Below are positions 24,411 to 36,710 of a DNA stretch of 64,000 nt, in pieces. The notes under the pieces are model-generated. The model made no database searches. It was not told the DNA's origin and saw only the letters and a program-made list of their open reading frames with translations. Each line of letters opens with the position of its first letter. The first letter of the stretch is position 1. Made by a program: the position numbers and the translations under genes. This stretch comes from Mesodorylaimus sp. YZB2_4 (taxonomy: Eukaryota > Nematoda > Enoplea > Dorylaimida > Dorylaimidae): NCBI GenBank assembly GCA_030248295.1, contig JASANH010000938.1:930001-994000 (forward strand). The letters run 5' to 3'.

Positions 24411-27400
24411 TTACACTTCTGTCTCCAGACTGTGCCTCGCGGCAGTATCGGCATGGGTGAGGTGCAAAGCAGGAACGGGATCGGGAAGTCTGTTATAGAA
24501 TGCCAGTGCACCCCTCGAGCAATGATATCCATTGTGGCACGGGACAGTGTCCAGGGTGCCCAGTTTCTTATAGCCAACATCAGCTGCTGGTCGCTCCTCG
24601 ATATGCGATGGGCGAGTTGCACAATCAGAACTCTGATTGGCCCGACGAGGGGGCAAGGGAGGCGGGAGGGGGACGAGGTTGTGCATGGGATCGTCCAAGG
24701 ACAGATCTTCGGAGATAGCTGCGGGCAAAAACTTGTAGTGACTCGGGATATCCCGTCGAGCTTGACCCTCTTGCGGAGTAGACGCGTCCGGGACCTTCTT
24801 CCTTCCACATTCATGTTTCGGTGGCAAGGGGGGAGGAGCATCCAGGGTCGACTGCAGTTTCAGAATTGGCGTAATATCGGCTGGTAGAAGTTTATATTGC
24901 GATGGTGTGGACGGAGTGGTCGGTGTTCTGGACTCATTCTCGACATGAGCAGAATCGACCGTCTTGTTCAATTTATCCTCCTCGTCCTCAATTTGGCGCC
25001 AATGTCGACGTAGCTGTCGTTCGAACAGACGATCACTTTCTCTTTGTTCCAACTCCTTGCGACTGGGCAGGGGTGGTGGCTGTTTGGAAGAGGCGGTTGG
25101 ACTGGCCGAGACTGGGCCGATGGACGTGGGCGAGGCGACACCGATACTGTTCAGGGCTGGGAGACTTCGTCGCAGGAATGAATTGAGAAAGGACAGGTTG
25201 CTTTGGCTGGTACCGGATGTCGACTGACTGGAGTTGCTGGCGGAGCTGAGACGATTACTGCTGGCATCTGTCACGGTACTCGATTTATCAGCCCTGAAAA
25301 TGGAACGGCAAAGATGACTCATTGTGAAGATTGCTCATGCGCACGATTCACATTCCGGATAGATGTACTTCGCCTAATGTTGCTGTTTGTGTCTCCGGAT
25401 CCTTTGCGACAAGCCGAATGCGGGGAATGGGAATTTTTTAAAATTATTTCCAAAGAAAGCAAGCGTTTGAGTGTTCGACTTGTGGGACATGTAACCGGCC
25501 CTGTTGCAACGAATGTCCCACACCATTCATTAAAACACATGGCACCTAGTGCAGTGCACACAGCTGTTAACGTAATGTAGTGAACATGTAGTGCCTGAAT
25601 TACACATCGCCTTTACCCTGCAGTTCATGCTCCTCATTCCTGTCTTACCACATCACCGAACGCATGCGCTAGAGGGTGAAGGGACACATCCATGCCACTT
25701 ACTTGTGCTCATTCAACTTCTGGCAACTCCTCCACTCCTCAACGAACTTTCTCGCCTCTGGACAGAACAGTGACAAGGTGTGGTAGCCTAGAATGGCTGT
25801 CGGAGTCAATGGTTTCGTGGGCCCGGCTTTGCCATCACCTCGAATCTTCTTCGGGGATTTATTCTTCCATCTTCTGCTGGTCATTGCTGCCTCATCGACT
25901 CGCTTGTCATTGGTCAGTCGTTTAAGTGAATTGGTCCTCTTTTCGTCCTTTGAAGTTCTGAAAGTGAGGTTCGATTTGAATTGGTTGAACCGATCAGACT
26001 CTACTCAGGCGCGCGATGGCACTAGAGCACGCACACATTCGTAGACTGAACTCGATCATCCTTTTTAGACTCTTTACCAACTCGTTTCTCCCTGACTCGC
26101 GAGTGGAGGCAAGTAGTCACTCGTCAACCACCTCTGTTACCTGTAACTGATTCTCTAGTCCCGCATTGGGCCAGTCTTATTGACGTAACCTACTCGCCCT
26201 ACCATTTTGCCATTGACAATTTCTTCCGTACGCAAAAGGTGAAGGTAGGGAATGTGTGGGTGGGTGCGGGGCTGTCAGTATTGTACGCCTGCATTCACGG
26301 AGGACAGTACCCGCCTCACACGGCCATTAAAATATGAATATGCCTGAGGTATTTACAAAAATCGTCTCGACTGTACTTTGGCCGAGGCGCTCAGTTGGTC
26401 TCCCATCGCCACCCACCCGCTCTAACTTGGCACAAACAAAGTAAGTCACCTTCGCCCATCTTCCCTTTGTGGCCAAAGAAGGACAGGTGATTTTCCTTAT
26501 TTGACGAGTTTAGAGCAAATGGCGAAAATGGCCGCGACTAATGGTCGATCGGGCCAGAGGCCGTGGTGGAATGATTCGAGTGAGTCGATGGAAAAAAGAG
26601 ATTGACGGACTCCCGGGCATTCCAGACGGGAATTAGACGGGAACAGGGACGAGGGAAAAAGTGCGATGAAGATGAAAAGGCAGGCTAGGGAGTGAGGAGC
26701 CTATACTGTACTTGTGTAGTGTCAGAAAGGAGTTCTAAAAAGTGACCCCAAAGAGTACATGTGGGCACTAAATCTTGGCGGGTCACTGATCACTCGAATC
26801 ATCACACATGGTCAACGATGCTTGGACGAGGTCCTGGTCTATTTTTGTGTGAAGATGCCCCACCTTATCGGCCTTACTGGATCGAAAGCCAGGGGCAGTG
26901 AGCTCACCGATTCAATCCAATTTCCACCACCTTTCCCACATCCAATGCACTCTCCACAGTCTCCAGTTCCACTTTCACGATCTGCTCAAATAAGAACGTG
27001 ACCGCAGTCGCGCTTCCTGCGCCGTTCCTTCTCGATCTGGCGGCGGGAAATAAGACCAAGCCAGTGTTTTTATCCAGCACTGCCCAGTACTCGAATTCGT
27101 GGAGACCACAGATCCGGGCTTGCCTGCTGTCCACGATGGTGCACAGATAGTTGGATAAGCACAGGGAGAATCTCTGCGACTTGCGAGTAGCATACGAAGA
27201 CACTGATACGATCTCGAGCAATGCATTCATCCATCTTTGACATTCGCTCTCAGACTGAGCACTCATTCGGAGCCTCAGACCTTTTGTCTCCGTGCTGATC
27301 ATCAGACAGTGCTTGGGTTTAGTGACCCGGCACAAAGTCGTGCTCTCAGTCACTGGCAAGTAGATACTCTTCTTATTATGAGCCAGCCACGCTATCTGTA

Positions 27401-27617
27401 ACAGAAACTTGTCCCCACAACCTGCGTTCGCGTCCATTTGTCGACCAGAGCCAGTTTCCAAAAGACGCACTTTAGCAGGTGTAAAGTGTCTTTTGGTGAT
27501 TTCCTTCTTGAAGTGCTTGGTGGAATAGATGCCACATACGGACAGGGTCGGTTGCTTAGTGATGTAGACGTCTAACGTGGATTCAACGAGGGTCTTGACA
27601 CTCCTGCTGATGTCCAT
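24411..27617 (-). CDS. DOK/IRS-like signalling adaptor with PH, PTB-like and proline-rich regions
   Basis: Three exons, 27617-26908, 25957-25703 and 25293-24411, join in phase to 615 aa. Residues about 15-135 look like a PH fold: basic beta strands, then a C-terminal helix with invariant Trp (CQRWMNALLEI). Residues about 140-320 resemble an IRS-type PTB domain: FSLCLSNYLCTIV, a EYWAVLDKNTGLVLFP strand pair, VTFLFEQIVKVELE, and a final helix after GYHTLSLFCPEARKFVEEW, interrupted by a basic insert. The C-terminal 290 residues are disordered-looking, with SH3 ligands PPPLPSRK, PPPLPPKHE and PPPLPPRR and tyrosines in YKLLPA and YKFLPA. PH-PTB-tail is the DOK layout, implying a membrane-recruited docking protein downstream of tyrosine kinases. 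The domain calls rest on fold-level pattern only; another PH adaptor is possible. Start ATG is at 27617. Confidence 0.6.
25643..25692 (-). repeat. SINE tail fragment
   Basis: ACCACATCACCGAACGC through GAGGGTGAAGGGACACAT matches 4405-4455. It sits in the last intron of the adaptor gene, just beyond the 25703 donor. Confidence 0.45.
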
Positions 27618-29839
27618 GATGCTGGTAACTCAGTCGGAACTACTGCACTGGTCGTGCGCCCACTATGTGTGGTGAGCAGATCAGTCAGCAAAGGCTAAAA
27701 TCCTTGGCTCGCCCTAGGGCAAAATATTGCTGACCAGAGGATGTCTCAAGCCACAAGAAATAACTGGAAACATTCATAGATCTCGCAAAAATTAAATAGT
27801 CTCGCCGAGTTCAGCCACTGTCATTAGGCCAAATCAGCTCATAGCAGGCCAAATCTGATCTGAAGTCGTTGACCAAGTGTTTTCTAAAATTATAAAGCCT
27901 TGTAGATCTCGACTAGATTTATAGATCTACGGGACACGTCCCTGGCATCAGTGTCCCGATGTGTACTGGCTGCAACGAGATTATGCGACCGCACCATCGT
28001 AAACAAAACCCCTTGCAAGTATAGCAGTACGGCCTGTGCTGTACACATGCCAGCTCGTAAACAATCTATCAGCCCACCCATCTCTTCTCCTTTAAAGGTA
28101 TGTCAATAGGCTAGGCGAAACTGCAAACTCGTAGCTAGCTTACTCGGCGCAGTCATATGTTCATGACGCATTAGGTATCATGCTGTTCTACACTTATCCA
28201 TGTTGACTAGCACGAGGACTGACTTTCAAGTACTTCTCTCGCCTTGCCACCGAGCCGCTTAGCTAGCTTAGCTACACTAAAAAGTACTGGCAATGTGGCA
28301 AAAACGAGCGGATACGATTTATGCGCGAAAAATGAGAAACCTTGGCAGTCGGGGTGGCGAAATGGCATTCTGCGACATTCAAGATTTTATAGTCCTGGCA
28401 CCAAATGTGATTGCACACCAACACCTCCGTCCGACCCGACTCTCACTGCACCTTTCGCGTAATTGTGGACGGAAAACAGATGCGGAGGCAATGGGCAGGG
28501 GAGATGGATGACCGTGGTCAGTCATTGCCATGCGCCAAATGGCCAGCCTGGAATTCAGATCTCCAGCTTCAAAAGTTTAAAGTAGCTAGTAACTCGAAAA
28601 AAGGTTGGGCTCAGTTTGATGGGAGCGGTCAGGGGATGCGCAATTGACATCCGCAAAACGATGTGAACTCAACAAAAACTATCGCCCATCAAAGCGTGAA
28701 AAATGCGTGTTCAATTGGCTCGAGTCAACTGGGCGCTGCAGAGAACTACTGACTAATCAACTTCCAGACTCGAGTCAACTTTTTATGACAGGAGCACGGG
28801 ATAGACAAAGTTTATGGTGGGCGAGAATGGGCAAAGAACGAGAAGGGAGATTAGTAAGCCCTGAGGCGACTGCGCGCACAATGCACCTGCAAGCATGATT
28901 AACCCAGTGTCAGTCTCCCCTGGTCGGCTATGGTTAACTCGATGTCTTCCGAGCAATTCTGATCAACAGAGACCCCTCGACCACGTTTAAGTATAGAAAC
29001 AGTCTGAGTCAGTGTAACTGTCGCGGCCAGCATAGGCACGTTAGAAATAGAGGACGTCCCGCTCATTATTACCACACCAGTTTGATGTACAGGTGCAGAG
29101 GCGCGGTAAGTCGCACATGTGACTGATAGCAAGCGACAACGATTAGCAACTACTGCGCAGACTTCCCTCGAAGACATATGACAGCCACCTGCTGAAAAGC
29201 ACACTCAAACAAGTAATATAATTCATGCGTGCGCGGGGCCAGCATAACATATGATAAACACTGTTGTGTTAGAGATCACGGTGCGAGCCACCCGCAGTAG
29301 TCCCTACAAAACCAGTCACGCACTCAGCTTTTCCCACTACTCATCGTTCTTCCACATTGTGCTCTGCAGTTTTCTCGGGCTCTCAAAGCCGGCCAGTAGT
29401 CATGATATGAACTACCCTTTTACAGGAGCACCTCCACCAATGGCATGCCTTACCGGCGATAGCCTTCAAGAATGAGCGGGCGAGAAGTGAGGCTTCTTCC
29501 TCAAGATACTCCTTAGCTGAACTTGATTAGGGCATGAATCAGCTATGCAGCCAGATACAAAGAAGATCTGCGAAACTGCTGCTCCCAGCCAAAATCAGGG
29601 CTCTTGGCCCAATCAAATGGGACCAGGACCCATTTTCATAGTCAGCTAAGACACATCCCAAGTCCTATCCTACATCACAGCTCTTTGACCGTCCTAACTC
29701 AGGACACGTTCTAGCTGTGACATTATCCGGTTTGACTGCGTGACTGAGATGAGACCCCGCACTGGTCGGAAAACCTGTCAAGGGGTCTCACCCTCGGAAG
29801 AGGCATATCTGATCTTGCTGTACTAAAGCATTGAGGTGG
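27618..29839. other. intergenic, no gene recognised
   Basis: Upstream flank of the adaptor gene. Several frames of 60-100 codons occur but none has a recognisable domain, signal peptide or supporting splice sites. Confidence 0.5.
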
Positions 29840-29985
29840 CAGGAGAGCTATTTTATGGCCACCACGGTTAGGGGAGGGTTCGACTCCCGCCTCGTTAAAA
29901 AAGTGATTGTCAAATATGTGTTCCTTAGTCCTCGAGTGCGCTGTATAGTGCTTGGATAAAGTATGACTTGACATGACACGAGTTG
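29840..29985 (+). repeat. short tRNA-like SINE, plus-strand copy
   Basis: B-box-like GGGTTCGACTCCC near 29876, then AAGTGATTGTCAAATATGTG, CCTCGAGTGCGC and GTGCTTGGATAAAGTATGAC. The tail matches 20897-20950, which lies in the E-protein gene. The 5' half is too decayed for a tRNA cloverleaf. Confidence 0.5.
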
Positions 29986-30806
29986 ACTGAACTTCGTGGT
30001 GACCATCTTTGTGGGGGGCTCATCCTCTGTTCGGGCAGCTAGGAGCGCCATCCAGCCATGGCCTGTGGCTGGCGGCGTACTCAAAAGACCAACCAGTCCT
30101 TCCGCCCAATGATACGCACCCGGACGGAGCCGAGTGCTATCGCCACTGATTCACATAACTCCCTTTTTGAGACTTCTTACGCATTACCCTCACACGGCTA
30201 GCGACCACAGTTCGCTGCCCATCCACTCCATCAATCGAATGAAGGCGGGTGACCTAATGATCTCATTCTGCTGTAGGCAAGTATATCACTGTCACTGCAG
30301 ATGGCGTAGTGTGCACAACGTACTCTACTTACGCTGGCTCTACTGCCACGTCTGTCGGACCAACATTTTCAGTCTGAATGACGTCCCAGAAGCAGGGCTT
30401 TCTTAGTTTTCGACCCACTCACTCTTACTTTCCATCTTGCACTTCACGCCAGCCGCGTGACTCACCTCAGGCGATAGCACAGACACGCACTCGAGACAAC
30501 AGAAGGCCTGAAAGTTCAAGTTATTCCATCTGAATCAGCGTACCCTATCAAACTCATTCCACGCCTGTCTGAACCATTGCTAATAAGAAAAGCGTGTATT
30601 GACCGACATTAGGCTCAAATATCAAAAAAAGCGATTAGAGAAATACATACGGAACGGCGCAAATTAAATATGGTGCCTGCATTAGCCAAAACAAAGGCAT
30701 CAGTTTGTAAAAACTTGACACAAAATTACCATACCCACACGGACTCCATCAAAAATCAGTAAATTGCACGAGCTAATGCATGAAATACTTTAAGCAAGTC
30801 GTGCGA

Positions 30807-31749
30807 CTATTGCTCGTCCTTATCTTTAGTACCATGCTTCAGCATCCGAGTGAATTCGATGTAATTGAACATACCGTTCTTGATTGGTGCATCCTTGAAC
30901 AACTCGTCCACTTGTTCGTCCGTGTAACGATCGCCCATTGTGGTCAAAAGCTCGCGAAGATAATCTTCGTTGATAAACCCTTGGCCAAACAAAAAATATG
31001 CAATTACGTATACGAAACTAACCGAGACATCTTTTGGACCTACCAGTACAGTCCTCGTCAAAACACTGAAATGCGTTTTTGATAACTTCTTCCGGATCCG
31101 TCCCGGTCAGTTTCTCGCCGAATAATGTCAAAAACATGGTGAAATTGATTGGACCTCCGCCAGGCGCCTCGTTCATTAATTGCTCCAAAAAATCGTCTTT
31201 CACATCTTTGCCTAAAACAGTGATTCGCGTAGGTGAGTAGGTAGGCTACAGTGTAAGCCTTATTATAGAAAAGTTTGTACGCTACACTTGAGAGGCTCTG
31301 CGCGGGAAATATGCCTTTTTGCCTATTAAAAAATTCGTGCCCCGATATAACTAAAATTACAGAGAATGGCCCTTGTATTTATTCCCCCGGACACTTCCTC
31401 CCTTGTGCTTAACTGAACCAAGACAGTAAATCCCCGTTCATTATATACCGCTTATTATACATACTGTAGGCATACCTATACCTACAGTGCACATGTACCT
31501 ATTTCATCCTGGGGAGGGATCTTTTGAACATGCCCAGCTAACGAAAAGTTTTCGCTTACCTAACGAAGCGAACATGTCGTGCAAGTCCTCTTTATCGATA
31601 AATCCATCGTGATTTTGATCGATCATATTAAAGGCCTCTTTAAATTCTTGAATTTGAGCTTGATCGAACATGGCGAATATGTTGCTGGTTGCCCTCTGAG
31701 CGCGTTTTTTCGGCATTCCTTTACCACCGCGAACTTTTGTCGAAGCCAT
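30807..31749 (-). CDS. myosin regulatory light chain, non-muscle type
   Basis: Exons 31749-31560, 31211-31044 and 30979-30807 join in phase to 176 aa, the normal length. The N-terminus is basic and contains [17 protein letters not shown], in which the adjacent Thr-Ser corresponds to the activating phosphorylation pair (Thr18/Ser19) of non-muscle and smooth-muscle light chains. EF-hand 1 ([12 protein letters not shown]) keeps its Ca/Mg ligands; the other EF-hands are degenerate, as usual. The C-terminus ends [15 protein letters not shown]. It binds the IQ motif of myosin II heavy chain and controls contractility in cytokinesis and morphogenesis. Family features make this the sqh/mlc-4/MYL9 ortholog group rather than striated-muscle light chain. 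Intron 3 uses an acceptor in CCAAG, a weak pyrimidine context, but the phase requires it. Confidence 0.96.
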
Positions 31750-32294
31750 CCTTGATTTATTTGATTGAAAACTAAAAATCACGAACCCCTACAACCGAAC
31801 TAAACCAAGCGAAGTGCGAAGATATCGATGAAGGCGAAATGCCGCAGAGTCAAATATGAGTCAAGGCTGCAACAACTGAACATGGTAAAAGTAAGATTCA
31901 GTCATATGTACTTATTCGCAGTGTAAAGTAAGTCTACACTTTACACCATTGTTTTTATGCCCTTTAAATGCCGTTTAGTGTTTATTTTCCTAATTGACCT
32001 CTTACATTCCTTCTTCAAATACCTTACCTTGGGAGACCCGTGTGGCCATTGGTGCCAGGGGGTGGCACTGACTGTTGTCCTTGCCTGGCGACTGCGTTCA
32101 GCAAATTTACACAAAATTGTTTGGGTGTATTCTTCCGGGCCAAGGGCATTTGTTTATAAATTAGGAGCGGGCATCGCGGTGGTTGGGTCTCCTTATTTGG
32201 GTCTGTCTGGGAGAAGGGACGAGGCAGGTCGGCATCGAAATTTGGTTTGGGCGAAACCGGAAACGGGCGAAGAGCTATTTTCCAAACGGGAATC

Positions 32295-33643
32295 ATGGAT
32301 TCGATACGCATTGCAGTATTTCTATTATTATCTGTATTATATCTGTGCAATGGACACGGAAATCACGGCCAGAAAGAAAGCGAAGCTCACGGCGCCCGTG
32401 CTCCTCACGAACGATTCCAAGATGCGCATTACAAGAATGGACAACACGACGAACACATGGACCATCAAGCCATATTAGGTAAGAATGCTATCACTTTCGT
32501 ATTCACCCGTTTACGACCCGGAAGTCTTCAACAGGATCCAAAAAAGTCGCTGAAGAATTTGATAAACTGACGCCGGAAGAATCTAAAAAACGATTACGGG
32601 TTATGGCCAAGAAAATGGATTTGAATAACGATGGTTTTGTGGACAAACACGAATTGAAAACGTGGATTTTCAATTCGTTGAAGCAGTTAGATCGGGAAGA
32701 AACGGATGAGCGATTCGAAGAAGTGGATGAAAATCACGACGGGCTCATAACGTTTACAGAATACGTCAAGGAATCGTTCGGAGAAGATGACTTCGATCTG
32801 AATTCTAGTCCAGAAAAATTAGATGCCGATGATCAGGTACGAAGGGGCTAAATCCGTGAGAGAATGGGTCCTTCAATGAAGGTTGAAAACGCTAAGACCA
32901 GACCACATGCGCAGCAACCGTCGCGATCACGCAGAGAAACCAAAAATGATTTTTCGATCCTCACGAGCTTTTAACGGGCTGTCTGTTTCTAGAAACTGTT
33001 TGAAGAAGATCGAATTTTTTTCAATGCAGCGGACGTCAATAAAGACGGGAAACTGAGCAAAGACGAATTCGCCGCCTTCCAGAATCCCGAAAGCCACGTC
33101 CACATGCACAATAGTCTTATCGACAGTACTTTGAAAGAGAAGGACAAGAACAAGGACGGCTTCATCGATTTGGGCGAGTTCCTGGGAGAATATGGTGAGT
33201 GGATATGACTCTGCTGCTGCCATCGTAGGTCTTCGATGTGGACTAGGATGTTGAGGTTAAGACTGAGGAACCTTGGGGAGCGCACTGCGATATCCCCACG
33301 ATCTTATATCTCGATCAGCAACTAACCGACTCGAGCATTTTCTTCCATTTTAGCCAACAAAAAGGACTCTGAATGGCATCAAGTGGAAAGCGATCGTTTC
33401 AAAAATGACTACGATGTGAACAAGGACGGCCAGTTGGATCGGCAAGAAATGAAAAAATGGTTGGTACCCGATTTGGACGAGACGGCCAAGGACGAGATGG
33501 AACATTTGTTCTCCGAAGCTGACAAGAATCATGACGCAAAATTGTCGTATGATGAAATAGTGAACGAGTACAATTTGTTCGTTGGCAGCGAAGCTACGAA
33601 CTACGGAGAACACTTGGAGAAGATACCACATCACGAATTGTAA
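32295..33643 (+). CDS. reticulocalbin/calumenin-family ER EF-hand protein (CREC)
   Basis: Exons 32295-32478, 32535-32836, 32993-33194 and 33354-33643 join in phase to 325 aa. A signal peptide (MDSIRIAVFLLLSVLYLCNG) is followed by a His-rich stretch and six EF-hand loops: DLNNDGFVDKHE, DENHDGLITFTE, DVNKDGKLSKDE, DKNKDGFIDLGE, DVNKDGQLDRQE and DKNHDAKLSYDE. Only the last replaces the central Gly with Ala. The protein ends HHEL, close to the HDEL retrieval signal of reticulocalbin-1. The likely role is a low-affinity calcium buffer or chaperone in the ER lumen and secretory pathway. The four-exon order, the size and the tail all fit the CREC family. Confidence 0.95.
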
Positions 33644-33984
33644 ACATCCTCGACAAACTTACTTTTTTGATACGTGTTTTTCAGCGCATACTTAATTTTG
33701 TCGTTTTGAGATCTTTTTTTGTTGACAGTCATTTGTTCTTACTGACTTGCGGAGTAAGAATTTCAGTTTTTATCGCTTTAAAGCGTCAATATCGATTTGT
33801 CTGTGCAAGAAAGTACTCTGTAGTAGTAAACAGGTTCAGAAAGAGTGCATTGATGTGAGAAAATCGTTCAAGATTCGCTTGTGCCCTTGTACAGTGAGTG
33901 AAAGTTGATCTGTGCACAGGTGCATAGTGTCATCCCAGGGTAATTATTTCATATTCTAGTTGGAATACAGCTGGACAGTTGTGT

Positions 33985-34047
33985 GGCTTGGAACAGTGTG
34001 ATGGTGTGACACAGTGTGACTGATGGTGTGACTTGTGAACAGTGTGA
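33985..34047. repeat. GTGTGA short tandem repeat
   Basis: Repeated CAGTGTGA and GGTGTGAC units flank the right end of the inverted duplication. The sequence before it (33925-33985, GTCATCCCAGGGTAATTATT and onward) is a second, shorter copy of 34545-34615, so this junction has been rearranged more than once. Confidence 0.7.
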
Positions 34048-35486
34048 CCGGTTTTGTGGCTAGCATTATTTGGTCGGCGAGGTCTTATGCGAGAGCGAAT
34101 AAAGTTGCGTGAAAGTTGAGGGATACTTCGAAGACAATGTGCTACTACAGGGCGATTAAGTATGGCGGCTGTGAGTTTGTAAAGGGTACAAATTATCGAG
34201 GGAAGAGTAGACGAGCAGAGAGGAAGTGGAAGGAAGGACTGGACACCGACTTCCTCGGACGATGGCGAGAGGGCTGTGAACCCCGTCCGTGTTCGACAGC
34301 CGAGACTGTCTTCTCGTTTGGCTTCCGTCTCTTCACTCGAAGCACCTCGACGGTACCGGGTCAGTCACTCACGGCCTGGCGTGCAAGGTCAGCGAGGCTT
34401 TATGGTTTGTAAACCGATCTCTGTCACCAGGGATCGAGCCTGGGACGAGTCCAATCACTCGCTCCCTAGCAATGCGGAGAGACGAATGCCGAAGCGCTGC
34501 ACCACCGCAACCGCCAGTAAGCAAGCCCGTGCCCGAGGTGCATAGTGTCGTCCCAGGGTAACCACTTCATATTCTAGTTGGAATACAGTTGGACAGGTAT
34601 GTGGCTTGGAACGGTGTGATGATGACCGTCAATCTTGAGTCTCCAAGCCAGCGGCTGTGAGTTGACATTTGGTTTTCCCAGTGTCAAACGTGGTCAGAGG
34701 CTCACAAACCACGTTTCGTGTATTCAGCTACTGCGGAATAAACTGTCTGCAGAAACCGTTTTTGGAGGCTGTGCACCTTTCGCCTCTGCATATCCAATAT
34801 TAGGTGGTCGTTCCTTGCTCATTCATTCCCTCGTGTCTCTGATCCCCAGAGTGCGTGAGTATGAAACACGTCCTGGGTGAACCAAGTTCTAGCGATGAAC
34901 AAGTCTTGCGAGTCCTTTTCTCTGCCTCTTGTCCCATGAAATGGAAAGGAAGCTGCACTGGGAATGACTCTTCTTGTGGACACGGGCTGATCTCTGTCCG
35001 TTTTCCCAGCCAGAGCAGAGACAACGGGCTCGCATGCAATCATCGGGCAGTGTCTCGCGCGTCGATTGTGCCGTAACGAAAGTCTGATGATTCCAAATGC
35101 GAGTCGTCAGAAGTCGTCGCGAGACCAAATGCGAGTCGTCAGTTCACAAATCACAGCGGACAGCAAAAACCACCATCGAGATCACACGCTCATCGTCGCC
35201 AGCGCCTTCATATGTCGAGAGCTTCGTTGACGGCTGCCGGCGCGGCCACCACCGCCTGGGCATTCTGTTCATGTGGCTGAACCACGGCTGCGTCTGGAGC
35301 GGGAGCAGGTTGCGGCTGGTCGACAATTGCTTGATTCTGTGCTTCTCGTTCCCACCATGCGTGCAGTTCGTTGGCGTAACGCACCCTGTCTTCGTTGGCC
35401 TTCTGCCTGTACGTTTCCCGCGACTCGGGGTCCAACTCGCGCCACCTAAAACACAGGCCATCCCTGTTTGAGACCCGATGCCTGAT
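34048..35486 (-). repeat. inverted duplication, copy 2
   Basis: Reverse-complement copy of 9410-10955, about 100 bases shorter through small deletions. It contains the SINE (minus orientation, about 34330-34515), the 3' flank and a copy of the last HMG exon. Its right end falls in what was HMG intron 3, and the sequence beyond 35486 does not match the HMG gene. Confidence 0.88.
35208..35445 (-). pseudogene. HMG-box gene last-exon copy
   Basis: Duplicate of exon 4 of the HMG gene, including its TTTTAG acceptor and TGA stop. The frame is still open and reads WRELDPESRETYRQKANED, then ANELHAWWEREAQ, ending NEALDI. Compared with the source it has W-to-R and I-to-N changes and two short in-frame deletions (two residues at EREREAQ and eight before NEALDI). 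The upstream exons are missing, so it cannot make a complete box 1 protein. It may be a pseudogene, or an exon captured by something upstream on the minus strand. Confidence 0.8.
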
Positions 35487-35666
35487 GAATAGCCAATGGC
35501 ACTGGCAAGTCGCAGGTCGACTGTGTATCAGAGCGATAGTATTCCGTAGCTTGTTCTCCTGTCGAACAGGCCGTGCTTTTGATGCTTTTGGCACACTGCC
35601 ATAAAAACTAGACACCCTGTGGTGGCGGATTCGCTCGATCAAACGTGCGGTACGAACTGAACGCCA

Positions 35667-35957
35667 GTGCCAATCGCCGCCGATCAACAACCCGCTGCCG
35701 ATACGCTATCAGCGGCCGACTTGGGTGCACCCGGGAAACCGGAGAAGAAGAAGGCCAAGTCGAAAAAGTCGAAGAAAGGCAAGGGCAAAGGCAAGAAGAA
35801 GGGTGGTAGCGGCACGACGACGGGTACCAGCGAGTTGGCGACTGCAAACGACACCGGCGACGAGGGCGAGGGCAAAGGCAAAGGCAAGGGCAAGGGTAAC
35901 AAGAATTCGAAAAAGTCCAAGAAGAAGAAGCCAAAGGTCGGAGAAGCCCCTGCGTGA
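35667..35957 (+). CDS. hypothetical Lys/Gly-rich basic ORF
   Basis: An open frame with no ATG start, possibly an exon beginning after CTATCAG at about 35712. It encodes SAADLGAPGKPEKKKAKSK followed by runs of KGKGKGKKK, a neutral TTTGTSELATAND patch, a second KGKGKGKGNKN run and KKKKPKVGEAPA, ending at TGA. A basic tail of this type suits a nucleic-acid-binding or nuclear protein. It starts 180 bases beyond the duplication breakpoint on the opposite strand. Repetitive AAG/GGC codons could also give this frame by chance. Confidence 0.35.
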   Translation: MPIAADQQPAADTLSAADLGAPGKPEKKKAKSKKSKKGKGKGKKKGGSGTTTGTSELATANDTGDEGEGKGKGKGKGNKNSKKSKKKKPKVGEAPA

Positions 35958-36710
35958 GGAGTGATCGACGATCTGGTGTGACCGACTGTGTTGTTGCTCT
36001 CGTTCGATGTAGGTATGCGTGCTGTGCGTCCTTGTGATCTGTTGATGAGAGTAAAGGCAGAGCGAAGGACCAAGCAGCACAGTACCATATTCGGGGTGGG
36101 TGAATGAGATGGCTGCGATTGAGTTATCCGCTTGACCGTGCGAGTGGACGAATGTGTCCAAGGTTGCAGACCGTCAGGGTTGCCGACTAATAGTAAGAGG
36201 ATGATAGGCCGATATTCAAACTGTATCAACTATGCTACCTCAATGCATTTTTATTCGTACCTTGTCGGCGAAGTCGTATCATATATCGTAAATATCGTCT
36301 TTGTCAAGGTCGAGCTTGCAAGAATCTGGTCTTCAAGCATGGAAACTCTGTCATCCAAGTGAAGATGTACTGGATTACGCTGCCGCCGTGCACCTAGTCC
36401 CCCATCGAGTTGCACGTCGGTCACGCTTTATACGGTACAAACAGTACGGTACAAATTTAAATCAGTTTAGAGGCTCAGTTTAAATTTTAGGCTTAAACGA
36501 GCATGCTAAGATTTACGTGAATTGGATTTATAACCCGCTGCACCATAATTTACATTCATCTTTCAAAAAAGAAAATTCTAGAAAATTCCCAAAGAAAAAG
36601 CAGACTATGTGATATGCCAGGGGCAGCCTTTGTGCGCACAGTTTCTCATAAAGTTTCATAAAAGAAGATGCACTTGCGCATCACACTTTTTATACTGTAG
36701 ATGATCATTG

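Noticed and set aside
29840..29985. Possible tRNA gene (GGGTTCGACTCCC)
   Set aside because: No complementary acceptor stem or anticodon arm could be drawn; the tail matches other SINE copies.
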